Assembly (NCBI GenBank): GCA_947584825.1
Contig: CANPWR010000018.1
Coordinates: forward strand, 1 to 17,233
Origin: an uncultured Clostridia bacterium
Lineage (GTDB): Bacteria > Bacillota > Clostridia > Oscillospirales > Ruminococcaceae
Reading direction: 5' to 3'
DNA: 17,233 bases
The translations under genes were made by a program, and so were the position numbers. The notes beneath the pieces were generated by a model, which was given only the letters and a program-made list of their open reading frames with translations, did no database searches and was not told the origin of the DNA. Numbering within the stretch: position 1 is the first letter of the stretch; each line of letters opens with the position of its first letter. Positions 1 to 5,617 of this stretch are shown in pieces.

Positions 1-1461
1 GCCTGTATTTCGTCTCGAAATATCACCCTTGTACGGCTGATACTCTGCAAAAACCGAACTCATTATGCCCTCGCCCTTGGTGTCTGTCAAAAACTCGCTC
101 TTATATCCGAATAACCCCCTAGCAGGAATCAAAAACTCTAACTTCATTCGGCTTCCCACAGGAGTCATCTCCTGAAGCTCGCCCTTTCTTGCACCCAGCT
201 TTTCCATAACAGCTCCCACGTTATCGGCAGGAACGTCTACGACAAGACGCTCAATAGGCTCGTTAAGCTTTCCGCCTATCTCTTTGAATAAAACTCTCGG
301 AGTTGAAACCGAAAGCTCATACCCCTCTCTGCGCATATTCTCAATCAGAATTGAAAGGTGCATCTCACCACGACCCGCAACTCTGAAGCTGTCTGTTGTT
401 TCGCCGTCAGATACTCTCAGAGAAACGTCCTTCAAAAGCTCTTTAAAGAGCCTGTCCCTAAGCTGGCGTGACGTAACATACTTACCCTCTCTGCCTGCAA
501 ACGGACTGTTATTTACCGAGAAAGTCATCTCAACAGTAGGCTCGGAGATCTTCACAAAAGGTATAGGCTCAAACTTCCCGAACTCGCAAATGGTATCGCC
601 GATATATATGTTCTCGATACCGCTTATGCAGACAATATCTCCAGCCTTTGCACTTTCGCAGGCAACACGGTTAAGTCCCTCTATCTGATAGAGAGAAACT
701 ATCTTACCTCTGTACTCTTTTTTTGTCTCGTGATAATCCCCTACAGAAACGTCTTGGTTTACCCTTATCTCTCCCCGCTCAATACGACCGATAGCGATTC
801 TGCCAACATAGTCGTTATAGTCGATCGACGAAACGAGCATTTGAAGGCTTCCGTTTTCATCGCCCTTAGGCGCAGGAATGTAGTTTAAAATAGTATCGAA
901 AAGGGGTATCAGATCTGTTCCTACTTTATCCGCCGTGTACGAAGCTGTTCCGTCTCTGCCTGAGCAGTATAAAAACGGACTGTCAAGCTGTTCATCGGTA
1001 GCGTCAAGGTCCATCAAAAGCTCTAGAACCTCGTCCTCGACCTCGCCCAGTCTTGAATCGGGTCTGTCTATCTTGTTGACTACCACAATTACCTTGTGTC
1101 CCAACTCAAGAGACTTCTGCAAAACAAATCTGGTCTGAGGCATTGTACCCTCTGCCGCATCGACAAGCAGGATAACTCCGTCAACCATTTTAAGAACACG
1201 CTCAACCTCTCCGCCGAAATCTGCGTGACCGGGCGTATCGATAATGTTTATCTTAACATTCTTATAAACAACAGACGTATTCTTTGCAAGTATGGTAATT
1301 CCACGCTCTCGCTCTATATCATTGTTGTCCATAACCCTCTCGTTGACAACCTGATTTTCTCTGAATGTTCCGCTTTGCTTGAGCATCTCGTCAACAAGCG
1401 TAGTTTTTCCGTGGTCAACGTGAGCGATAATTGCAATATTTCTTAGATCCTCTCTTAACAT
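1..1461 (-). CDS. typA: GTP-binding protein TypA/BipA (C-terminus outside window)
   Basis: Translational GTPase of the EF-G/LepA superfamily that binds the 70S ribosome and acts in ribosome assembly and stress adaptation. The reverse strand is open for 487 codons from an ATG at 1461 to the window edge. The protein starts MLREDLRNIAIIAHVDHGKT, with the P-loop AHVDHGKT at residues 13-20, then the switch I ERERGITI motif, DTPGHADF (G3) and NKID (G4). Domain II and the EF-G domain III-like region with RVAGRGEMHL follow, and then the start of the domain V-like part (PYKGDISRR). TypA is usually about 600-615 residues, so roughly 120 C-terminal residues are missing. A GGAGG site lies at about 1473-1478. 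The family call is secure: AHVDHGKTTLVD followed by the RGEMHLSILIE stretch is TypA-like rather than EF-G or LepA. Confidence 0.96.
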   Translation of the reverse strand, partial: MLREDLRNIAIIAHVDHGKTTLVDEMLKQSGTFRENQVVNERVMDNNDIERERGITILAKNTSVVYKNVKINIIDTPGHADFGGEVERVLKMVDGVILLVDAAEGTMPQTRFVLQKSLELGHKVIVVVNKIDRPDSRLGEVEDEVLELLMDLDATDEQLDSPFLYCSGRDGTASYTADKVGTDLIPLFDTILNYIPAPKGDENGSLQMLVSSIDYNDYVGRIAIGRIERGEIRVNQDVSVGDYHETKKEYRGKIVSLYQIEGLNRVACESAKAGDIVCISGIENIYIGDTICEFGKFEPIPFVKISEPTVEMTFSVNNSPFAGREGKYVTSRQLRDRLFKELLKDVSLRVSDGETTDSFRVAGRGEMHLSILIENMRREGYELSVSTPRVLFKEIGGKLNEPIERLVVDVPADNVGAVMEKLGARKGELQEMTPVGSRMKLEFLIPARGLFGYKSEFLTDTKGEGIMSSVFAEYQPYKGDISRRNTG

Positions 1462-1534
1462 TCCTTAACTTACCTCCGAATTTATTTCATATATCATATA
1501 AAACAATTTTAATATGCTATTGCATAACTTTTTT

Positions 1535-1563
1535 ATTATATCAGAAATTTGTTAATAATGCAA
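1535..1563 (-). promoter_or_regulatory. Probable sigma-A promoter of typA
   Basis: On the reverse strand TTGCAT (1558-1563) and a perfect TATAAT (1535-1540) are 17 nt apart. Transcription would begin near 1528, giving a leader of about 65 nt before the typA start. The promoter lies between the lone phage-like gene and typA, so typA can be transcribed independently of that gene. Confidence 0.65.
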
Positions 1564-1593
1564 ACTGCCGAAAAGGAATGTTTGAATTTAGCA

Positions 1594-2367
1594 TTAAATA
1601 TAGTTTCCGTACTTTTGCTCTCCTTTGATTTTCGGAACGCAGTTAAGAGTATAATCGTCATACTCGTTTAAATCGTAAGAGTGTTCGGATTGCTTATTCT
1701 TGTCCTCATCAATCCACTTTCTGATTGTCAAGTCATAATCATTATAGTGCTTTCCATTCTGCTGGCAGTATTCATCGACCTTTTTGATATACTCATCAAT
1801 CTTATTCTTACCGAAGTCTTTAACAAGGCTTGAGTATTGGCTTTCGGATAATTGTACATTTTTGTATTCCCCGTATTTCTTTAAAGAATTTATACCAGAG
1901 CCTTTTGATTTTATTGGGTGAGAGGAATCAGACGAGTCTTTCTCTAACTCTAAACTAACCTTACCTAAACTATCCTCTCCTAACCTGTGGCAACCATCTG
2001 TCAACCGTTGGTTGTCACCTGTTATACCAATGGTATACTGTCCATCTTTTTGCAGAGTGATCTGTTCCATTTCCTCTTGATTTTTTGTTGGAGAATACCT
2101 GTCTTTTCTTATATAATTATGAATTTTCCAATGCCTTATCACAACTATTCCGCTTTCAAAAGCAATTATAAATTTTTTTGCTATCAGCATTTTTAAATCA
2201 TCATCTTTACAGCACACATTCCTCATTATGGATTTTGGATTATTTACAAAACCGTCGTCATCCGCCCTCATAGCAAGATGGAAATATAAAGCCTGTGCAG
2301 TCAGCGGCATATCAAGAAAGCAATCACTGTCTATGACCGTCTTTGAAAACATTCTCCTTTCTGCCAT
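1594..2367 (-). CDS. Phage-type replisome organizer-like DNA-binding protein (orphan)
   Basis: A 257-residue protein resembling the N-terminal domain of phage replisome organizers/replication initiators of Bacillota prophages. Its opening, MAERRMFSKTVIDSDCFLDM, then LTAQALYFHLAMRADDDGFV and WKIHNYIRKDRYSPT, follows the family's winged-helix region (about residues 1-100). After a Ser/Lys-rich linker, residues ~165-225 carry a DnaD-like helical tail (ESQYSSLVKDF, then NDYDLTIRKWIDED). Such proteins normally recruit helicase loader at a phage origin. Here no loader, helicase, integrase or structural gene is adjacent; the neighbours are typA and a repeat block. A strong purine-rich SD (GAGGAAGGA, about 2370-2378) precedes the ATG. 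It is most likely a prophage remnant or a domesticated copy. The family assignment is from recognition of the conserved N-terminus; a present-day role is unknown. Confidence 0.8.
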   Translation of the reverse strand: MAERRMFSKTVIDSDCFLDMPLTAQALYFHLAMRADDDGFVNNPKSIMRNVCCKDDDLKMLIAKKFIIAFESGIVVIRHWKIHNYIRKDRYSPTKNQEEMEQITLQKDGQYTIGITGDNQRLTDGCHRLGEDSLGKVSLELEKDSSDSSHPIKSKGSGINSLKKYGEYKNVQLSESQYSSLVKDFGKNKIDEYIKKVDEYCQQNGKHYNDYDLTIRKWIDEDKNKQSEHSYDLNEYDDYTLNCVPKIKGEQKYGNYI

Positions 2368-2415
2368 TATCCTTCCTCTTTTCTATATTAGCTTTCACTT
2401 ATACCTATAAAAAGC

Positions 2416-2441
2416 AAAAAAGTTGCACGTTTTAGTGCAAC
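2416..2441 (-). terminator. Rho-independent terminator upstream of the phage-like gene
   Basis: On the reverse strand GTTGCAC and GTGCAAC form a 7-bp perfect stem around TAAAAC, followed directly by six T. It lies about 50 nt upstream of the start of the phage-like gene and points towards it. It would therefore stop transcripts arriving from the repeat block, or act as an attenuator if a promoter lies further upstream. Confidence 0.7.
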
Positions 2442-2445
2442 ACAA

Positions 2446-2515
2446 CGGTGACGTTGTATCCTCTGCTGCCTTTGGGAAGTTTGTATAATGTGTTTACTTT
2501 GAAAAACGGCAGGCT
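2446..2515 (+). repeat. Dispersed ~70-bp CTGCCG/CGGCAG repeat, copy R1
   Basis: This is the first of eight related units. It begins GTGACGTTGTATCCTC, continues CTGCCTTTGGGAAGTTTG, TATAATGTGTTTACTTT, and ends AACGGCAGGCT. The outer arms CTGCC/GGCAG are inverted, so the unit may fold into a long imperfect hairpin. No open reading frame or SD is present. R1 lacks the 15-nt mini-hairpin found in R2, R5, R7 and R8. Confidence 0.75.
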
Positions 2516-2560
2516 ATTACCCAGATACAAGAAAAAATTATAGACAAAACTGCCGAGCAA

Positions 2561-2639
2561 CGGTGACCAGCGAACCGCTAGGGGTTCTGCCGCCTTTGGG
2601 AAGTTTGTATAATGTGTTTACTATGTACAACGGCAGGCT
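2561..2639 (+). repeat. Dispersed repeat copy R2, with mini-hairpin
   Basis: It shares the CGCCTTTGGGAAGTTTG and TATAATGTGTTTACT core and the CGGCAGGCT end with R1. The GACGTTGTATCC part is replaced by a 15-nt segment, CCAGCGAACCGCTAG (2567-2581), that folds imperfectly. Confidence 0.72.
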
Positions 2640-2698
2640 AGTAGTTAGTAAAATAGATAGAATCTTGCTTCTTGCTTCTAATTTCTATCCTCTAATAA

Positions 2699-2767
2699 GT
2701 GACGTTGTATCTTCTGATGCCTTTGGGAGGTTTGTATAATGTGTTTACTTTGCAAAACGGCAGGCTT
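2699..2767 (+). repeat. Dispersed repeat copy R3
   Basis: This copy is nearly identical to R4. It is embedded in a longer direct duplication: 2671-2792 matches 2891-3012 at a constant offset of 220 bp. The duplication includes a leading CTTGCTTCTAATTTC tract and a trailing CTTATACTTTGTTTAATTG tract. Confidence 0.75.
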
Positions 2768-2802
2768 ATACTTTGTTTAATTGAAGGGTAAGTTTAGTTT
2801 TA

Positions 2803-2868
2803 TATTACTAATTACTAGCGTGCCGACAGTCTATATCAATCTTTTTTGCTTTGAAAACGGAGGCACAA
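2803..2868 (+). repeat. Two-copy dispersed element X1
   Basis: The segment runs from ATTACTAATTACTAG through TCTTTTTTGCT to AACGGAGGCACAA. It recurs in inverted orientation at 11768-11829. It is followed by the perfect mini-hairpin CCGGCGTCACGCCGG (2875-2889). In the distant copy the adjoining mini-hairpin has a different stem sequence. Confidence 0.7.
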
Positions 2869-2918
2869 ATGCTTCCGGCGTCACGCCGGTCTTGCTTCTA
2901 ACTTCTATTCTCTAATCA

Positions 2919-2987
2919 GTGACGTTGCATCCTCTACTGCCTTTGGGAGGTTTGTATAATGTATTTACTTTGCAAAACGGCAGGCTT
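2919..2987 (+). repeat. Dispersed repeat copy R4, start of the long inverted segment
   Basis: This copy is close to R3 and continues without a break into the P1 palindrome and the TA1 antitoxin-like RNA. Its right end (from about 2977) begins a ~260-bp stretch that is nearly identical, in inverted orientation, to 7300-7564. Confidence 0.75.
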
Positions 2988-3012
2988 ATACTTTGTTTAA
3001 TTGAAGGGTAAG

Positions 3013-3074
3013 CAGAGGTAAGATATAAGAACTTGTATTTTCACTAAGTTCTGATTATAAAATCTTGCTTCTGG
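3013..3074 (+). repeat. ~60-bp palindromic element P1
   Basis: Outer arms CAGAGGTAAGAT and ATCTTGCTTCTG pair almost fully. Inner arms AAGAACTT (3027-3034) and AAGTTCT (3046-3052) form a second stem. It ends 27 nt before the -35 box of the TA1 antitoxin-like RNA. The same element stands at the same relative place upstream of the TA2 and TA3 RNAs (7466-7526, 11311-11374). Confidence 0.75.
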
Positions 3075-3100
3075 TTTCTAAACTTCTTGTCTCTAAACGC

Positions 3101-3128
3101 TTGACATTTAAAAAATGTGTGTTATAAT
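3101..3128 (+). promoter_or_regulatory. Promoter of TA1 antitoxin-like RNA
   Basis: Consensus TTGACA (3101-3106), 16-nt spacer and consensus TATAAT (3123-3128). Transcription is predicted to start near 3135. This is a strong vegetative promoter with no protein-coding frame behind it. Confidence 0.85.
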
Positions 3129-3134
3129 ATAAAT

Positions 3135-3246
3135 ATAAAAGAGAGTACTGCACATGGGCAATTAAATTGCCTTGGCGGTCTCTCCTTGGTTTTGGTATTT
3201 AAGAAACACCGCTACCGTGGAAAGTATGGCGGTGTTTCTTATTTTA
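3135..3246 (+). ncRNA. TA1 antitoxin-like small RNA
   Basis: Predicted ~110-nt RNA from a consensus promoter to a strong hairpin terminator. In the 5' part GAGAG and CTCTC can close a domain that contains the hairpin GGCAAT-TAA-ATTGCC. The same domain in the TA3 RNA has GGTAAC-TAA-GTTACC, so pairing is kept while bases change. A 5' tract GTACTGCAC is complementary at 8 of 9 positions to GTGCTGTAC in the leader of the opposing toxin transcript. The last ~50 nt are fully antisense to the 3' end of that transcript. I infer an antitoxin of the type I class. No SD-led ORF is seen. Ends are predictions from sequence. Confidence 0.72.
3201..3240. terminator. Bidirectional terminator shared by TA1 transcripts
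   Basis: A 12-bp perfect stem, AAGAAACACCGC with GCGGTGTTTCTT, encloses a 16-nt loop. T-rich sequence follows on the + strand (ATTTTAT), and the arms themselves supply TTTCTT on both strands. It lies where the convergent antitoxin and toxin transcripts meet. Confidence 0.82.
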
Positions 3247-3270
3247 TGTTTAAATAAAAAACTTCTAATA

Positions 3271-3354
3271 TTACTTATGAAACATAAGATAACATAGAGC
3301 GATAACGCTGATAAGCATATTCGTATAAGTAATTAATAACGAATAATCTACCAT
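3271..3354 (-). CDS. TA1 small hydrophobic toxin-like peptide (27 aa)
   Basis: A 27-codon ORF opening MVDYSLLITYTNMLISVIAL and ending CYLMFHK. It has one predicted membrane helix (about residues 5-24) and a basic tail, the shape of type I toxins of the TxpA/BsrG and 'holin-like toxin' kind in Bacillota. Evidence for translation is strong: SD GGGAGGTG lies 8 nt before the ATG, behind a TTGACA-N17-TATAAT promoter. The leader stem CTCCCT/AGGGAG would bury the SD. Its mRNA (about 3415 to 3196) ends at the same hairpin as the opposing small RNA. A homologous peptide lies at 11554-11643 and a broken one at 7194-7280. Such peptides usually insert in the membrane; toxicity here is inferred from architecture, not shown by sequence. 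Confidence 0.72.
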   Translation of the reverse strand: MVDYSLLITYTNMLISVIALCYLMFHK

Positions 3355-3422
3355 GGTTACCACCTCCCTTTTTCCAGGGAGAAAACCGCCTTACCGTTCA
3401 TGTACAGCACTCTCTTACGCAC

Positions 3423-3451
3423 ATTATAAATTAAAATGAATACTTTGTCAA
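3423..3451 (-). promoter_or_regulatory. Promoter of TA1 toxin transcript
   Basis: On the reverse strand TTGACA (3446-3451), 17-nt spacer and TATAAT (3423-3428), a perfect sigma-A match. The predicted start near 3415 gives a leader of about 60 nt that contains the antitoxin-complementary tract and the SD-masking hairpin. Confidence 0.85.
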
Positions 3452-3494
3452 ATATTGACGAAAGGCAGAGCCAGTGCCACTCTTTGAGTCGGTC

Positions 3495-3523
3495 TTGCTA
3501 ATTTTTGATATTTGTGGTAAAAT
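3495..3523 (+). promoter_or_regulatory. Candidate promoter of the PAS-maf operon
   Basis: TTGCTA (3495-3500) and TAAAAT (3518-3523) are 17 nt apart and 58 nt upstream of the PAS protein start. The -35 box sits in a GGTCTTGCT tract resembling the edge of the repeats at 2887-2897. Confidence 0.55.
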
Positions 3524-3581
3524 ATTTGATAATCGCAAGTTAAATATATGTTCAGAAAACCTTTGAAAGGGAGATTACTGT

Positions 3582-5024
3582 ATGGATAACAATGTTTTTC
3601 TGAATGATGACTTTTCAAATAAAGATACTAAAAAAGACAGTACAGACTTAAATAAAGCGGATAGGCTTACAAAGCTTGAAAAAAGCATAGCCGCTGTTTA
3701 TGAAGCTGTCTTTGAAATTGACGTAAATAAAAATTCGGTATATAATGTTTTCATAAAAAAGAACACTAATTTATATAACGAGTTTTCCTGCAATAAGATG
3801 TCATACCCAAGACTTTGCAGGCTTATCGTTACAGAAATAGCGGACAGTTCAGACGTAGAAAAAATGACAGACTTTTTAAATCCTGCTAGGATAAAGAAAG
3901 TAAAAAATGATAAAAACGGTGTAAATGAAGAACGGATTCAGTTCCGTGCCAAGAATAAAAACGCCGTTTTGTGGAAAGAGTGCAGGATCGTATATTATAG
4001 GGAAGATGCTTCTCAAAAGGAGTTGTGTACTCTCAAGGATATTACTTATGACAAAAATTTCGAGCTTAAGTACAATGCACAGACAGAGCTTATAAATGCA
4101 ACTCAGAAATCCGAACGTGAAATCACAAAAAGCTTTATCAATGCTGTAAAAAGTGTATGTAAAACGGTAGTTGAGCTGAACTATTCCACACTTGAGTGTT
4201 TTGAGTTCGACTTTTCAGGAGACAGTGTCAGAAAGAAAAGCGTCAGTAAGGATCTAAAAGAACACATAAAGCATTTTGCTCATAAAAGGGTCTATCCCGA
4301 TGACGTTCAAAAGTTTGTATCGTTTTTCAGTATGGGGAATATAGTAAGGCTTTCGGAAAAAAGGATAAGAAACAGTGAGATCAAGTTAAGACTTAGAGAT
4401 AGTGCAAGTTCAAAATCAGATTATGAGTGGTATATCTTGTCAGGAAACCTGTCTAAAAATGATAACAGAGAAACGATACTGACCGTCTTTTTCAAGAATA
4501 TAAATAAGCACGAAACTGAAAGAATAGAAATTCTTAAGCAGATGGAGGTCTCTTTGTCAAAGGCAGGAGATGAGATAAAAAATTTAAAGCAGTATAGAAA
4601 AACATTGATAGAAGGCTCTTATTACTGCGTTTCTGCAAGCGTTGATAAGGATATTATAAGTAACGATTGTAAAGACGTAAACGGAAACAGTCTGTTAAAA
4701 ACGGTAGGTCTGTCCGCTCCCTGCAAATTGTCGGAGTTTGCAAAAAGATGGATCGAGCGATATATCATAAAGTCTGAAAATTCTATGATAGACACCGGCA
4801 GATTTAATTTAGATATGCTGAAAGACGCTTATAACAACGGAAATCGGTTTTATAAGGGTGAATATAAGATAATAGCAACAACGGGAAAAATCCGCTGGCT
4901 TGAATGTTATACATTGCTTGTAAGGTCGGGTTTTGACAACGAGCTGATGATGTTTAATTTTGCATTGGATATAACAGATGAGAAAAGGAGGATTGCTTCT
5001 AACGGAGCATATCATAAGGTATGA
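3582..5024 (+). CDS. Triple PAS-like domain protein without output domain
   Basis: A 480-residue soluble protein that I do not recognise by name. It seems to hold three PAS-like folds: about residues 32-155 (EAVFEIDVNKNSVYNVF to CTLKDITYDKN), 185-320 (EFDFSG to TVFFKNINKHE) and 345-470 (YCVSASVDKD to FNFALDITDEKRR). Each ends in a pattern typical of the last PAS strand (LKDIT, FFKNI, ALDIT). Helical linkers separate them (residues ~165-190 and ~318-345). No GGDEF, EAL, histidine kinase, HD or helix-turn-helix module follows, and no signal peptide or membrane segment is seen. The SD AAAGGGAGA lies about 9 nt before the ATG. The stop codon overlaps the maf start (ATGA), so the two are translationally coupled. 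It may be a sensor acting through a partner, or the sensory remnant of a larger signalling protein. Confidence 0.7.
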   Translation: MDNNVFLNDDFSNKDTKKDSTDLNKADRLTKLEKSIAAVYEAVFEIDVNKNSVYNVFIKKNTNLYNEFSCNKMSYPRLCRLIVTEIADSSDVEKMTDFLNPARIKKVKNDKNGVNEERIQFRAKNKNAVLWKECRIVYYREDASQKELCTLKDITYDKNFELKYNAQTELINATQKSEREITKSFINAVKSVCKTVVELNYSTLECFEFDFSGDSVRKKSVSKDLKEHIKHFAHKRVYPDDVQKFVSFFSMGNIVRLSEKRIRNSEIKLRLRDSASSKSDYEWYILSGNLSKNDNRETILTVFFKNINKHETERIEILKQMEVSLSKAGDEIKNLKQYRKTLIEGSYYCVSASVDKDIISNDCKDVNGNSLLKTVGLSAPCKLSEFAKRWIERYIIKSENSMIDTGRFNLDMLKDAYNNGNRFYKGEYKIIATTGKIRWLECYTLLVRSGFDNELMMFNFALDITDEKRRIASNGAYHKV

Positions 5025-5608
5025 TTATACAAACTGATAAAAAGGTGATTTTAGCGTCGGCGTCGCCGAGAAGAAAAACACTGTTAAAATGCCTGTTCAG
5101 CGATTATGAAGTTGTGCCGTCAAGCGTTGATGAGGACAATTATAAAATGCTGTCGCCTTATGAGATGCCTGAGTTTCTCGCTGCTCAAAAGGCAAAGGAT
5201 ATTGCCAAGACCTATCCTGACGCAATAGTTATAGGCTGTGATACTTCGGTCGTTCTGGGTGAGAGGGTTTTGGGAAAACCAAAAGACGAAACTCAGGCAA
5301 GGAATATGCTGTCTCTCTTGTCGGACAAAACTCACAAGGTCATAACGGGGGTCTGTATTATCTGCGGAGATAAGGCTATGTCATTTTCTGCTTCAACAGA
5401 CGTTACCTTCTACGAGCTCGACGATGAGGAGATCGATGAGTATGTTCAGTCTAAAGAGCCGTATGACAAAGCCGGAGGATATGGCATACAAGGTCTGGGC
5501 GCTGTGTTTGTAAAAGAAATATCAGGAGACTTTTACAATGTCGTAGGTCTGCCTGTTTCAAGACTTTACAGAGAGATGATTGAATTTCTAAATTACATCG
5601 AAGAATAG
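5021..5608 (+). CDS. maf: Maf family nucleoside triphosphate pyrophosphatase
   Basis: Maf/Ham1-fold enzyme that hydrolyses noncanonical or excess nucleoside triphosphates (dTTP/UTP class in the closest bacterial relatives) to the monophosphate and pyrophosphate; also linked to septum control. The 195 residues match the family length. Key motifs are SASPRR at 13-18, the catalytic aspartate in GCDT (Asp74), GKPKD at 85-89, YDKAGGYGIQG near 147-157 and GDFYNVVGLPVSRL near 169-182. The start overlaps the upstream stop by four bases. SD sequence is weak (AAGG directly before the ATG), in keeping with coupling to the PAS gene. It converges on the DUF421 gene with only 9 bp between the stops. Confidence 0.93.
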   Translation: MIIQTDKKVILASASPRRKTLLKCLFSDYEVVPSSVDEDNYKMLSPYEMPEFLAAQKAKDIAKTYPDAIVIGCDTSVVLGERVLGKPKDETQARNMLSLLSDKTHKVITGVCIICGDKAMSFSASTDVTFYELDDEEIDEYVQSKEPYDKAGGYGIQGLGAVFVKEISGDFYNVVGLPVSRLYREMIEFLNYIEE

Positions 5609-5617
5609 AAAACTTAC

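Noticed and set aside
284..1446. Several forward frames over the first 1.4 kb
   Set aside because: They lie opposite typA, whose motifs are unmistakable, and show low-complexity shadow composition.
2446..2987. Possible CRISPR array from four similar repeats
   Set aside because: Units are ~70 bp, diverged, irregularly spaced, occur in both orientations elsewhere, and have no cas genes near.
3135..3246. Leader riboswitch for the downstream PAS gene
   Set aside because: The RNA ends at a strong terminator 340 bp before that gene, with a toxin-type transcript converging in between, and no matching riboswitch core was recognised.
2368..3560. Insertion sequence with transposase
   Set aside because: No frame of transposase length or DDE-type motif exists in any of the three repeat blocks.
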